DNA of 64,000 nt from Bryopsis sp. KO-2023 (GCA_030272585.1 BSYQ01000005.1:5921501-5985500), one strand, 5' to 3'; numbered from the stretch's first letter, positions 12,255 through 24,463 are shown. The notes: generated from the letters alone by a model not told the origin. A program made the numbers and translations.

Positions 12255-13192
12255 ATGGAAAGCCTTTCGGGACAGTATTCGAGCGTGCAAGGCCTGATGC
12301 GTGGTCGCCCCCAACCTACTTTCGTGGGAAAATGCATTCCACTGGTCTCAAGGCGAGTGGTGCGTCTACCATGCAGCAACAACGGCGCCCTTAGTCCCCA
12401 CCCAGACGCACTTCGACGAAGGCGTGAGGCGGAATTGAGGTCCGTATTGAGGCGGCCGTCCCTTGCTCGAAACTCTGCAAAGCTTCTTGGGTTTTTGTTT
12501 CTAACACATGGCGTCATGCTTCCAACAGGCGGGAGATCAGGATGAAAGAACTTGCAGAGCTCTCCAAGAGTATCACGGGCGGGTGAGGTCTTACGGCTTG
12601 CACTATTCGTTGGATAAACATTTGTTTGGGCGATGAAAAATGTACAGCCTTCAAACCTCTAAGCTGCGTTGTGTGTGTTTTTTTGTGTGTCTTCCCTTTC
12701 AGAGGAGCCGATAGACCTCCGAATATCATTGGGGCCGACTCAGTTTCCGAATTGGATTGGCGCATTTCAAACGCATCGCAGGGTGACAAGAGAACCTTGG
12801 TCTACTTCAAGACCCGTTCATGCGAGTCGTGCATGAGGTTGCTACCCAAACTCACGCGAGCTGCGCGCAAAAACCCGGACGTCGAGTTCCTGGTGCTGGA
12901 CGTCAGCGGCAAAGATGTCACGAGAGTGCGCCAGGAGATGAAGATCACGAAAATTCCTTTCTTTCAACTGTACGCAGAAGGAAGTGTCGTCTCTCAGGGG
13001 TCATGGAACGACATCGAGCTGCTAAAATCTTTGGGCGACAGTGGCGTCGGCCCCCAGTGCACTCTGTCGGAGCCGCGGTCTGCAATTTGCTCTTTGGGTG
13101 GCTGGCAAAGTGTTCCGGTGAAGAGTGGGAAAATTTCGGGGGTTGGTGAGAAGAGAAATGGAGAAAAAGGGGGTATGGATGCTGTGAAGTAA
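12255..13192 (+). CDS. ACHT-like plastid thioredoxin
   Basis: Thioredoxin-fold disulfide protein. The core exon 12703-13192 contains active site RSCESCMRLLP, strand VEFLVLDVSG and the cis-Pro region ITKIPFFQLYAEG. After the fold comes GPQCTLSEP, resembling the conserved Cys after the domain in plant atypical Cys/His-rich thioredoxins (ACHT), which oxidise plastid targets. Exon 12529-12582 (containing MKELAELSKSITG) precedes it in phase. A model adding exon 12255-12490 gives 259 aa with an Arg/Ser-rich leader (MESLSGQYSSVQGLMRGRPQ and onward) suitable as a plastid transit peptide, but requires a 38-nt intron (12491-12528). The core and the 12542-12582 part are secure; the leader is inferred. 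The CESC centre replaces CGPC/CGSC of relatives. Another thioredoxin-like class remains possible. Confidence 0.78.
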
Positions 13193-13534
13193 CTTGAGAC
13201 GCGTGGTAGCAGGAGTTTAAAATCAATAGTGACAAGCAATCAATTGTTCACAGAACAATTTCACAATTCTACAAGTATAGGAAAAGCAACGCCCACTGGC
13301 GGAGCAGGAGTTCGTTTTTGGAATTCCTCCAGCTGGTTCTGGTTTTAGAGCGAATGAAGAAAATAAAAAACTTCCAAAGCGAAAACTCCCAGCTGCGCTT
13401 AATCCCCACGATATTTTGAGAATGAATTCCGTTTGGATGAGGATGTGGCTGACGCAATGTCGACAGTGCGAAGTTTTTGAGCTGCCTTTTGTTCCCTTGG
13501 ACATTGAGTTTCTCCAAAAGCCAAAATCGCTGAA

Positions 13535-13894
13535 ATGGCTGGAGCGGGAGTGCGATCGCTGATTTTCAAACGCGCCTTACCACGCACACTGTTGCCCGTT
13601 CGAGGAGGGGGCGGAGGCCCTGTTGCAAGAGAACCCATCCCCACCCAGGCACTCCCTGAGTCGGACGACTTTATTTGGTACGACGGAACTGCGAATCCTG
13701 AGGGCGTTCTCGATAAAACGGATATCGTCACGTCGAACCAAGCTCTTGGGGCACTCACGCTGGGCTTCTGTGGTTTTGCCGCTATCGGCGTGGCTGGATA
13801 TCTGTACAACCCCGTGTCAAGGTCTCCATTCATTCCCAAGGAATTCCCTTATGACAACTTGAAAGTGGAGATGGGGTTGGAAGCCAAGAAATGA
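13535..13894 (+). CDS. NADH dehydrogenase (complex I) subunit NDUFB8, plant-type
   Basis: Accessory subunit of the membrane arm of mitochondrial complex I. A single exon codes for 119 aa, close to the 120-130 aa of plant homologues and shorter than the animal ones. Landmarks are FIWYDGTANPEGVLD before the membrane span, one transmembrane helix (ALGALTLGFCGFAAIGVAGY, about residues 69-88) and the C-terminal FIPKEFPYDNLKVEMG, which matches the family PKEYPYDNLRVELGG-type ending. The N-terminus (MAGAGVRSLIFKRALPRTLL) is Arg-rich, fitting import into mitochondria. It has no introns, unlike most neighbours. Confidence 0.88.
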   Translation: MAGAGVRSLIFKRALPRTLLPVRGGGGGPVAREPIPTQALPESDDFIWYDGTANPEGVLDKTDIVTSNQALGALTLGFCGFAAIGVAGYLYNPVSRSPFIPKEFPYDNLKVEMGLEAKK

Positions 13895-14651
13895 GGTCAT
13901 GTGGGGTTTGATTCGAACAATTGGACTGATGGGGACAAGCATGTAAAGAAAATTAACTGTGATTGGCTTCACAGTCAAGAAGGCCAATTGTGGTATCTCG
14001 ATGGAAATGCAGAATGGAGAGCATGGCTAGTTGATCCAGTAGGCAGCTTTATGGAGATAGTCAGCTGGTTCGAGCAACCAGTTCTTTGACAAACCATCCC
14101 CAAAGGGAAACAGAAAGGGATGTCCGATGTGTGTCGACATAAAATTTGCGATGTTCCGATCAAATGGACAATTTATGTTTGGTTGCTTACCACCTCGCCA
14201 TAGTTAAAGAAGAAAAGAGCAAGGTCCTGTTCACTTGGGGGATCTAATTACTGATTCAGGAAAATAAGAGATGGATGGATGTCTCCTCCAGGTTCATTTT
14301 GTCTGTGGTTCAGGCATAGTTAGGGCTGAGGTGATTTTTCTCGTTAAAAAACAGTGGTGAATATAGGTATACATATGGAGTCTTGATGCACAGCATCCTT
14401 TTTGGCTGAGAAGTAACCACTACAGGGTGTGTCCAGGACTCGACAGAGTCTGGAATCAGGGTAACACCCGCGAAATTCAAATTAGTGGTGCATTCACGTG
14501 CCAACTGAATTTTGTGACAGCAAGGCAGATCAGCCGATGCAGACCAAATTTGACAGATTAGAAAGAAGGTTGAGGTGGATGACCCTCGAAAGAAGAAAAA
14601 TACATTTTCAATCCCCACTCTATATCACATGCATCCCATAGGGTATTCTAT
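13895..14651. other. Convergent intergenic region, no gene seen
   Basis: Lies between the 3' ends of NDUFB8 (+) and LRRC6 (-). The open frames contain no recognisable domains. Presumably two 3' UTRs and spacer. Confidence 0.45.
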
Positions 14652-17002
14652 TTATAGGGGAGGTATGTAATCCTCCTCCTCCTCCTCACGAGCAAGTTCG
14701 CATTTGGCCCTGTAAACTTCCTTTATGATACTTCCCTCTGATGGCTTTCGGACGATTTCACGAAAGTTGGCTGGGGCTTTCTCTTTCTGTGTCAAGGCAG
14801 AAAACCCAACTTGAAAACCTAGGTGCAAGTTAATCCATCTTAAGCACAGAATATATGTGCTTTACATATTATTTGTGTGGTTATCGTGCACTCTTCATGA
14901 GGAACGGTTCGATCAAGTCACCTTGTTGTTGGGTTTTGTCGTTCCGCGAATCTCGGTGAGCGTGTTTGGCGCTGTCTCAGCATGTCGATGCCACTGCTGT
15001 TTGGACTTTTTGGGATCACGCCTGCTTGGATCCGCGACACCAAAGGTTACGACAAGCGATCGAACAAACAGAAAAACGATGTACTGATGCGAAAGCCTCC
15101 TACCGTATGCAGGCAACGTCGACTTTGTGCTCGTGTGGGTTCTCCTTGGGCATCGTCAGGAGAAGGTGCCCACTGGCTGTAGATCGTTGAGCGACAGCTA
15201 GGTCCGCCTTGACCTGCAAACACACAGAGCCAGCATTCCATAGGGTGCTTATGAGAGTGGTATATGTATGCACATATCGCTCCCTTGTGTACTTGCCTGG
15301 CTGGGCAGCAACAGTTGCAGCAGGCGCCCCTTGATCAGCAACCGCAAGTAACCCGGTTGGACGTCGGCTTGAATCAACGATGTATCCAAATACTTGCTCA
15401 AGGCGACATCCAAGACGTAGGATCCTCTTCAAATAAGCACACGAACTCGGTGAACTCATGATGCAACCATGGTGTGGAAGTTGAGCACCGCCTCTCATCT
15501 TCCAGACGGCATTACCATTACCTCACCCGTCATCGCTTTCGTCGAGAGTGAAGTCCCAATCGCCTTCGTTTTTTTGGCGAACAACATCCCCCTCTTTGAT
15601 CTCGGGGAATTCCTGGACCAAGTGGGCTTTTGATCAGTTCCTATTCATGCAGTAGAGCACACATCACGAGCCCCTTGTCCACTTACAGTTCTTCTGGCTG
15701 CTTTCTGAGAATGATTGTCGAACAAATCACTTTTCGACTCCTTTGTCTTCTCTTCCCTCTCGCGTTCCTGCCGCTCCTGGAAATCAAAAGCATCAAATTG
15801 AGCTCCACTCTACAGATACCATCCTCACAGAAATCGACCCCTAGAAGGCATAGACCACACCATACCGTTTCTCTGTGCTCTAGAATCCTCGTCGCGCGAC
15901 ACCAGGGCCGGCGTATTTCTCCGTTTTCATCAACATATCCCGTCTCTAATGTTTCCGAGTCCTCGTCCAGAAGGCTGTCGTCTTCCACTTCAGCAGCCCT
16001 ATCTGGATCGACCCCCTCAGAAATCAGCTCCTCTCGCAACTTGGCCTCCAATTGAGGCAGTTCTTGAAGCGCAAGAATCCGCTCTGAGCGCTTTATATCA
16101 CGGCCATCCTTTGGGAACGAATGCATGTTGTTAGAATGAAGCCAGTGCATCCTTTTTTCGAGAGGCGGTGTGGCAAGGCCATACCAGTCTCTGCAGCTGT
16201 GGTAATTTCCCGATGACAAAATTCTTGTACCCAGGCCATTCCGCACAAGGATTCCCTACGAGGAAAATCTCCTTGAGGAGCACATTTCCTGATAGACTTG
16301 CAACGGAAAGCAGGCCCGCCTTGTCCACGAAATTTACAGTGAGATCGAGTTTTTGGAGGGACTCGCACTTCTGCAGGTTTTGGATGCGTGTGATGTTGTT
16401 CACGGCCAGATTCAGGTATTCGAGCTCCTGCAACGATTCCAAGAATACTTTGCTTGAAGGGAAAAGAAACTCCACAAGGCGGCTGTGTTTGCATGCATGC
16501 ACGCAGCGTACATTTTCCCTTCGTCCAATTCAACAAATTGCAAGAGAGGCTTATTCCGACAGATTTCACCCGCCTCCAGTTCTAAGCAGAGCTAGTCGTG
16601 AAGATCGAATAACTCACCTTGAGCCTGTGAAGGTTCTGTATCTTCTCGATTATGTTGTTTTGAAGGTAAAGGATTTTCAAGTGTCGGCAGAGCTGCCCAA
16701 ACAGCTCGATCTTTTCGATGTTTTGTTGATGTAGCGCGATTTCTTCCAGACTGGATATGCATCCTTCGTTGTGCTCCGCGCGCTGAATACGAGCGAAGAG
16801 ACGTCAATAAAAGTTACACAAGTGCTTCGACCACCCCTTCATGTTCGAACTGTTCGCCAGATTGTTGAAGAACGTAGCCACAGGAGGCGTTTTGACGACT
16901 TTCAGCGGAGTGTCTCAAAGCTGTCTGTATCTGGAGGACTTATGCAGCCAACAAGAGCGGAGTCAGCACCTTGCGAATCAAAGCTTCGGTTATCCTTCCC
17001 AT
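14652..17002 (-). CDS. DNAAF11: LRRC6/DNAAF11 (TILB): axonemal dynein assembly factor
   Basis: Cytoplasmic protein needed to preassemble dynein arms of motile cilia. Ten exons (17002-16970, 16782-16618, 16427-16185, 16108-15866, 15776-15687, 15612-15527, 15426-15297, 15213-15104, 15021-14922, 14786-14652) give 444 aa, near the human 466. Start [11 protein letters not shown] then RAEHNEG matches the family start. Leucine-rich repe ats occupy residues 20-130 ([53 protein letters not shown]), followed by an LRR cap, [11 protein letters not shown], then a charged coiled-coil stretch. [10 protein letters not shown] is conserved. The CS/p23-like domain (about 275-365) holds [20 protein letters not shown] and [13 protein letters not shown]. 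It ends in DYIPPL, like the usual VPPL terminus. Intron 7 appears to start with GC (GC-AG intron). The RCCD1-like gene lies upstream on the same strand. Confidence 0.95.
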
Positions 17003-17308
17003 CACTCGTGTTTTGGGCTAAGGGTGGAAAATGGACGTATTGAATCTCCGCTCTCCTTCCAGTCTTTTGGGTATTTGGTCGCAACCAGACGATGTAAGGC
17101 AGTTCGGTCTATTGTGCCCCGATGTGTGGGTCGTACGAAATAGCACGAATTCTATTCTAATTCTGCCTCAGCTAAAAATTGTGACGGATGTTTCGACATG
17201 ACGACTTTGATGGTTCCATCAGCATCAAGAATACACATCCCCTCGCAAAAGGAAAATGGATAAGTAATTTGAAATCTAGACAAGAGGATTAACAGGCTAG
17301 AGTCCAGC

Positions 17309-19454
17309 TCACAACTTCGTCAGAAAAACAGAATGCCACCATCCACAAGCAACATCCAGCACCCCCTTGTCTCGAACAAAATTAATCAGATGCGGTGAAG
17401 GAATTCGTTCCTGTTCTTTATGGCCAAGTTGGCCATATTTATTCCATCCCCAGCCAAATAAGTCACCCTCCGATGACAAAGCAACAGTGTGTCTAGCACC
17501 GCACGAAACCTGGAAAAAAAAAGAAGCAACCCTTGGGAATGGCATATCCTAAAAAGGGGGAAATCTCATCAGAAGTTGTCTTCATGTCCTCAACAAATTT
17601 CATTGTTGCCTCTTGTAGTGTGTTGACCGTTGGGAAAACGAGTGTCCCAAAAGATGGAGTAGTGGTCACTCAACCAATTGAGGGATGTATGGGCAAACTA
17701 CTGGAAAACTGATTGTCTACGAAGAACAGAAGAACATCTGTGCCCCCATACTTTAATCATGGTGCTGGCTGATATGATTTCGGTATCAATCAACTCAGGC
17801 ATGATTCGGGATGACTCATCCCCATGTCCCAGCTGTCCATCCGTGTTCATACCCCAGCTGTATAGATCACCACTCTCTACAAACCAAACAAAAGTTTTCT
17901 CTGAATTTTCTGGCAGATGGAGATTCCCAGAATCAGTGGCATGTCCAGTTTTTCATATTTGGCCTGGTATCGAGAAAAGTGTGGTCCATGGTCGATATTG
18001 AACAGAATGGCTCTTGATGACAGCTCAAATCTTGAGAAAAATATACCTGTGCAAGCAACAGTGTGCCCCAACCCAGCTGACACATGCTTGATGTTTAGAC
18101 CCCCCATGGCAGACACGAGTTTCGGTTCCAACACATCATCTGTGGAGTTATGTCCGCATTGGCCATATAAACACCATCCCCAACACAACAAATCCCCTTC
18201 AATACTCACTGCACAGCTGTGCCGTGCCCCGCATGCAATCTGGAATCATAATCAAGTTGTGATGATAGAGAAAAGAGAAAAAGAAATGTTTGATATGGAG
18301 CAGGCAGGCATGCAATCACTCGTTCATCGACTCAGTTGCCAAAAAGTTTTCTTCCAAACTCAAGCACATCGACCGAACAAGGAGTCTTTGATACAACTTT
18401 TGAAGTACCTGGACATACCTCTTCTGAATAACAGCAGACTGCGATATGGCATTCACACCAGCAATACAATCAGGGGATTTCATAGAGATTTTATCCCCTG
18501 TACCGAGCTGACCATTCTTGTTGCTTCCCCAAGCCCACACACAGCCATCGCCACCTCCCAGAGCTAGAACATGGCACTCGCCTTCAAGTTAAACCACAAT
18601 ACATCTCAATGCCCAAATAGAAAATATGTTGCACCTAAGTTTCGTAAACATCAGTGATATAGGTCATGTACTCCCTGAGCTGCCTTCAAGATTTTGCAGC
18701 CATATTTTTCACATTTTTTCAGGGCCACATTGATATGATGGAGTCTCCGTTGAAGCCACAACATTCATTTTCGGAACGATGGGAAATTGAAATTGGCAGT
18801 CCGCAACTAACCATTGCAGAAATATATGACAGCAACCAATCAGCAAAGAGATGAAGTGTTTGGTGTCTTGAAATCAGCTAGGAATGATGTGACCTGTCAA
18901 GATGGTGGCAAACCACCAATATTTTGCACAGATCAATGATTCTGTAGTTGAAAAAAGTAAAAGCATACGATATTGGCAGAAAGGATCATACCTGCTGCCA
19001 CTTGAGTAATATTCACCCACGGGGGCAAACCAACATCCAATGGCATGTCGACATACCTAGTCAAAAGAACCACATCGATGTTTCGAAAACAGCATTGGAT
19101 AGAGACACCAGCCACACCTAAAAAATAACCCATTTCCCTTGAGCGCACACCGATTGCATTCAACCAGCACACTCACTCCTTTGATTCTTCATTCCATCCC
19201 CACTGGATTACCCTGCCTCTGGACTTGACCACAGCAAAATCCCATCCCAGAGCACAGCACTCCACTTTCTCCAATGATCGACCACCCCATGCATCATTCC
19301 CATGATATTCAAGATTGCCTTTTTCATCAATGAAACCAAAGCACCCCCAACCCCCTGCGCAGAGCTTCACCAACTCGCACCCTTCCAAATGCACCCCCGA
19401 TGATCGAGAGGAATCGGCTGCGTGGAAAAATCCCAATCTCGTGATAGCACTCAT
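17309..19454 (-). CDS. RCC1-repeat protein, RCCD1-like
   Basis: A beta-propeller protein of 344 aa. Six exons (19454-19177, 19056-18992, 18581-18409, 18239-18047, 17876-17752, 17509-17309) join in frame. RCC1 repeat hallmarks recur: VIQWGWNEES, VWAWGSNKNGQLGTGD, LLCWGWCLYGQCGHN, LYSWGMNTDGQLGHGD and LFGWGWNKYGQLGHKE, each preceded by an ACGARHS-, SAGLGHT- or SCGARHT-type strand. The last blade (SCGARHTVALSSEGDLFGWG to DVACGWWHSVF) closely resembles the end of animal RCCD1, a partner of the histone demethylase KDM8. Length is also near RCCD1 (376). SERGEF or a plant RCC1 paralogue are alternatives; the partner is unknown here. It is head to head with CMC2, 188 bp apart. Confidence 0.85.
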
Positions 19455-19642
19455 CGGTAATGCAACACACCACCCTCTTCCATGCTTACTTTCCGTTTGA
19501 TATTTTGCCCTCGGCGCTGTGGTTTCGATTTGATCCGATGGTGTGACATACGATCATGTACTTATGTGGAAGGACTGCGGGCTGCCCAAAACGCTGGATT
19601 GATTAACCCAGCAAGAAATTTCTGTTGGTTGGGTGATTGCCA
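19455..19642. promoter_or_regulatory. Short bidirectional promoter region, RCCD1-like/CMC2
   Basis: Only 188 bp separate the start codons of two divergent genes, so 5' UTRs and both promoters must be packed here. No TATA box is evident by eye. Bidirectionality is inferred from spacing alone. Confidence 0.45.
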
Positions 19643-20195
19643 ATGCATCCCCCACTGCACATAATCAAGCATCCACATTGCAAGGAGGTAGGCTTGATTT
19701 TGTAAGAAGGCAATTCATTATGTTTTTGAAAAGTGACCCCCAGAACAAGATTCACAAGACTTTTGTTCGTTGTGATCCACAATCCACTTTGAACACGTTT
19801 TTTGTTTGCTTTGTTTCAGGCGATCGAAAACCTTAGGAGGTGCCACAAAGAAAATCCAAATGCCAGATTTTTTGGGGCGTGCAATGAACTGAAATTTGCT
19901 CTTGACAGTTGTCTAAGGGAGGAGAAAAAAATCAATCGGTGAGTATCGGTGAGTACTGGCAACCCAGATTTGTAGGATTTCCCTAGTTTTCATTCCAACG
20001 ATCGTTTTCCTCAATATTTAAATCATCTCCTTCAATTCTGTCGAGAATGCAATACTTCTTCCCTGTTGATTTCGTGACTACGATGGGTTCTTTACATTTT
20101 CTGCTCTTAGGGGGAAAAATCGGGAAAAGGCCATGAGAGAGAAGGAAAGTATGAAAGATATGAAGGTTCTATTCGAGGACATCAAGCGGCAATGA
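19643..20195 (+). CDS. CMC2: CMC2: twin Cx9C mitochondrial protein for cytochrome c oxidase biogenesis
   Basis: Small intermembrane-space protein of 82 aa from three exons (19643-19687, 19820-19938, 20111-20195), all in phase. It has the family start MHPPLH and two exact CX9C motifs: CKEAIENLRRC and CNELKFALDSC, separated by HKENPNARFFGA, as in CMC2. The tail (REKAMREKESMKDMKVLFED) is charged and helical. CMC2 acts with CMC1 in cytochrome oxidase assembly and is imported by the Mia40 pathway; this is family knowledge. Length matches the usual 79-82 aa. Confidence 0.93.
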
Positions 20196-20746
20196 CCAGG
20201 ATTGCTTGATTGTACCTTCTCCTTCACAGTTTCCACAGAAGAAGGCATATATTCTTTTATTTGTTGCCATCGTTTGGTTTTACATTTGCTCGATGCTGGG
20301 ATGCTGTTTGATTTTTTAGATTTGTTTGATGCCGGGATTCTTAAGTGTTGCGTCTGTGGGTAGGAGAATGTTACATGGAAATTAGCATATCTGTATATTG
20401 CTGACTCTGTGGCTTTCTTTCATCATAAAATTCTCTCGCTCAAACTGCTATGAGCTTGTGTGATAGGATGGCGATGGGAGAATTGTTGTGGTAATATTGT
20501 GTTTGTTTTCCCCAGTGTCATTGATTCTTACTTTTGGTCTTGGAGCTAACCCTCCTAGCATACGATCTGATGCTGATTTATAGATTTCCCTTCTCATGTT
20601 GTGCTTTTCATCTGAACAAAAAAATTGGTATCTCCTCCGCTTCAGGCCGCGTGTTGGCCGTGTCATCCCTTTTTTTTGAAGTATTACTGATGCATGTCCA
20701 GCAACCCAAAACCAAACAGTTTCTGGCAACACTCAACTCAGCGAAC
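20196..20746. other. Intergenic region, no gene seen
   Basis: Spacer of about 550 bp between CMC2 and the pfkB kinase on the same strand. Open frames lack motifs. It should contain the CMC2 polyadenylation region and the kinase promoter. Confidence 0.45.
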
Positions 20747-23700
20747 ATGGTTGGCGTTGCCACGGGGATCGAACGTGCGCGTCTTTCCTCCATAAACACG
20801 CTGAAGAAAAGTAGAGCGGCATTCTGGAGACGGAAACACGGGCGGAGGCCGCCTAGCTTGGTACGCGCGAGGTCCAGCTGGATATGCTTTGGCTACAGTC
20901 GCATCAAAACAAGTGACAGCATGAATTGTGGCGATTTCTACGTCGCAGGTCGTCAGAGCCGAGTTCAATCCTCGTGTGGTTGGGGTTGGAAGTTCTGCGA
21001 TTGATTATCTCGCGCTGGTCGCCTCGTATCCGAAGCCGGATCAAAAGCTCAGGACAGAAGAGCTGGAGGTGGGATGAGGGTGTAGAACAAAAGCACAGTA
21101 CTTTGCGATATGCTCATGGGAAGAAGTGCTGAGCGTTGACTTTCAACGCTACAACTCTTTGGTGTTTGGCTTTGGGAGCTGGTTATTCTTTGTTCGTACA
21201 TTGTTGATTTTTTTTCTCAACAAGGAAAGTGTGTGCACTAAAGGTTCAAGGCGGAGGAAATTGTGGCAATGCCTTGACAGGAGCCGCCAAGCTGGGTTTG
21301 AAACCGGTACTGCTAACCAAGGTATGGAAGCAGAGGAGATAAATTGGTAGAATACCATAAACCAGACGGGAATTGTATGTTTGGTTGGGAAGTGCATCAA
21401 GATTTGGAAAAGAGAGGTTTTTTGTCAGTTGTCATATTTTTGCTTCTGTTTTTTCTTGCAGCTGGGGGATGATGGAATTGGAGGAGGGGCAATCAGGTCA
21501 GTGCTAAGATGTCTCGGCACTAGTTCACATAATAATCGGAAATTGTTCCATTGAAATGCAGTCCTGTGTTAGTTGGGGAATCATGCTTGACAAGGTTGGT
21601 GGATTTTTTGAGCATGGTGTGAATACGGTTGCTGGAAACTGCTCGTTGTGTTTTTTTTACTCCTGCATGATTGAGGTTTTTGTCGGTTGTGAGTGCTTGT
21701 AGTGAACTCCAGGGTGATGGAGTGGATACCTCAAATGTGATCATTGCTGAGGGAGCTCCCTCGCCTTTCACCTACATCATTGTGGACAGAGAAGGTATTT
21801 TCAACCAAAAAAAAGTGGAAATACATTCTGCCATCTACAATATCAGATGAAAACACACTAGCCATCACGGAAGAATGTTTTCTGCATTTGCCAAGGTTCA
21901 TGAACTGGATGTGATATTGGCTTCATTCCTGGGGCGTTCGGGCTGTGTTTTGACTTGATTGCAGGGGTGTGATGCCAGGGGGGACCAGAACCTGTATTCA
22001 CACTCCCTCTGAACCTCTCAGGCCAGAAGAAATCACAAAGGAAGTGCTGGATTCTCTCTTGGCTGGTGCGAGGTTGGTTTACTTTGATGGCAGACTCACA
22101 GAGGCCGCATTAGTCGTTGCTCAGGAGGCTAAGCAAAGGGGTATCGAGGTGCGTCGTTTTTGTGTTTCAATTTATGGAATGTTGGAATATTGGATTTTAA
22201 TCTTCTCGGTGAAGGATCTTGGAATGGATTGTGGGGGGCAAGCTTCTGGGCATAGTAATTTAATTGTCAGTGTTCAGTTCTGTACATCAACACCGTGTCT
22301 AATTTCAACATGTGTGTGTGTGTTTCCTTGCTGTCCGTCAGATTCTTGTGGAAGGGGAACGGTTGCGTCCAAATTTGGATAAGCTGTTAGGCCTCGCTGA
22401 TTACGTTGTTACTTCAGCGCACTTCCCTCAAGTATGACAAACTTCTAATCCTGTGAAATTACACCCCTTTTTTTTCCCTTCATGAGGAGTGTTTTCTATT
22501 TTTTTTCTAATCTTGGTGCAAGTACAGATCACTTTGTGTTGTTTGATGGCAATAATTATTTTCTGCCCTGCCATGAGGGGAATATTTTGGTAGGAATTGT
22601 CTCGTTTTGAAGGCAGTGTTGTTTTCTTGTGCAGGAAATGACAGGGGAGGAATATATTGGGGATGCTTTAATCTCCTTGATGTCACGATTTCCAAAAGTT
22701 CGCACCATCACCACAACCCTAGGCTCCAAAGGCTCTGTCGTTCTGCAGCGAAGTGGTACAAATGATGAGGTGAAAATTGAGTTCTCCACACAGTACTTCT
22801 TTGACTGTGCTGGATTGCAGCTGGAAAACCTGATGTGGCCTGTCCACTGCAACTGAGTGAGATTGGCACAGCAATCAAGACAAGAAAACGGGTTCCTCAT
22901 TGGCATGCGTGAAATTCACAATTCTTCCCCCTATCCCTTAAGACCCGACTTTTTTTTTGCTTCTGTTCATTGGATTTTTTTTAAAAAGAACGATGCTTGT
23001 TCAGAAGCTATTTTGACAAGAGTTGATTCTTTTCAGGCCGATGAGAATGCGGTGGTGCTAGAGGATTTTTTGGAAAACGCATGGAGTCAATTGACGGAGA
23101 GGCCTGCTGGTGATGGCGATGAAAAGCGCCCAGCCTGCATGTCAAAAAATGGGGTTGAGATCAGGCAAGCTAGTTGTTGCTGAAATTCCCATTTCCTTTC
23201 TTTTTTTTTGTAGCAGACCTAGGAATGGTTCTGAGGTTCAAAATGTAGTTTCTCATTGCACTCTGCTTTCCTTTTTCAATGGCACGTTGATGGAGAAGGA
23301 TTATGGCGTGTAGGTCTGGAGCGATGGTGGAATCTGATGTTGTGATTTTACGGAGGAAGAAAGCGGAAGACAATGAGGAGGCTTCGATAAGAGCAAGGTG
23401 TTTTATCTCCATCTCTTTTTCTGTGTTAAAGTGGAGCAAGGACTATGCTGGAGAATAATTGTGGTTTAGGGTTTTCTTGGATGATTCGACAGGATATTTC
23501 TGAGGGCGATTTTGTGGATTGACGTGATCTAGGGAGTTTGCTGTGGCGGCTGCTGCTGCAAATGCTGAGAGTGGTAGTGGAGATCGGTTCCAATTACAAT
23601 CAACATCAGAGGTATCATCCCCATCCATTCTCAAAGCAAGAGTTTGGGTTGCTGCTGCTGCCAACATCGATCCAGTGAGTGTGATGAATAGGGACACACT

Positions 23701-24102
23701 CTGCACATAATTTTCACAGCAAGCAACCAGCCAACCCGTTTTTCGATGGCCAAAAGAGATAATATTAGCAAGAGTCTGAATTCTGAACATGAGGGTGTCA
23801 GCAAAAACAGTCTCATTTCTCCTTTTGTTGCAGTTTTTTTTTGAAGTTTTCTTTTGGGTGCGGGAATCTGAAGGATTGGTTTGTTTTCTGCACATTGCCA
23901 CTTTTTGTAGGATTCGATTCTGGATACAACCGGAGCAGGAGATGCCTTCATTGCAGGCACCTTGTATTCGCTGGCGAAAGGCTTGTCAATCAAAGATACT
24001 ATCAACTTAGCCTCGGTTTCGGCAGCATGCAAATGCACGGCATTGGGTGCAAGGGCCGGTCAGCCAAGAATTGAAGATTTGCGATCAGACTTGCTGGGAT
24101 GA
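20747..24102 (+). CDS. pfkB-family sugar kinase (plant At5g43910-like)
   Basis: Ribokinase-fold kinase of 459 aa in twelve exons: 20747-20860, 20949-21068, 21244-21321, 21462-21496, 21703-21794, 21979-22148, 22342-22431, 22635-22769, 23037-23164, 23314-23397, 23533-23674, 23911-24102. Phases all match. pfkB signature 1 is GGGNCGNALTGAAKLGL; signature 2 is DTTGAGDAFIAGTLY with the catalytic Asp. The order VVGVGSSAIDYLALVASYPK, RTCIHTPSEPL, YFDGRLTEAALVVAQEAK and SACKCTALGAR-type ending (CTALGARAGQP) follows plant At5g43910-type kinases, whose substrate is not established. Exons 9-11 encode a roughly 115-aa low-complexity insertion before signature 2 that is not part of the core fold. The intron after 23164 begins with GC. 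The first 38 residues are basic and may be a transit peptide; that exon is the least certain. Confidence 0.88.
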
Positions 24103-24463
24103 TGTGGGATTCTTTACATTTGATCAACTATGATGAGGGTGATGTGTTTTTGGTTGCCTGGTATGAGTGAATTCAATTCAAAGATTGATTCTGAGCATGT
24201 CAGCTTCATTCCTTTCATGTTCTCCACTACACTTTGTTCGGAACTCTTCTTAGACATTCATCAGGGAAAGATAGACATCACCCACCACAATCCAAGAAAT
24301 CAACCCAGAGGGAAGCGAGTGGCCGATTGGGGTAGTCGCCTTCTGCCAGCGATTATTTGTTTCTCCAGAAACTGGGTCAGGTTCCCCAGAAGATTGATCT
24401 CGTCAATGGCAACCACCAAGACGACATTTAGCGTCATCACAGAAAGAGCAGATTAATGTCACA
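24103..24463. other. Spacer between pfkB kinase and PsbP gene
   Basis: About 360 bp between two genes on the same strand, holding no exon I can support. Presumably 3' UTR and the PsbP-gene promoter. Confidence 0.45.

Noticed and set aside
23214-23235. A small exon with tandem acceptors (tagcag) in the pfkB gene
   Set aside because: It ends in phase 0 and puts the next exon out of frame; skipping it gives a consistent protein.
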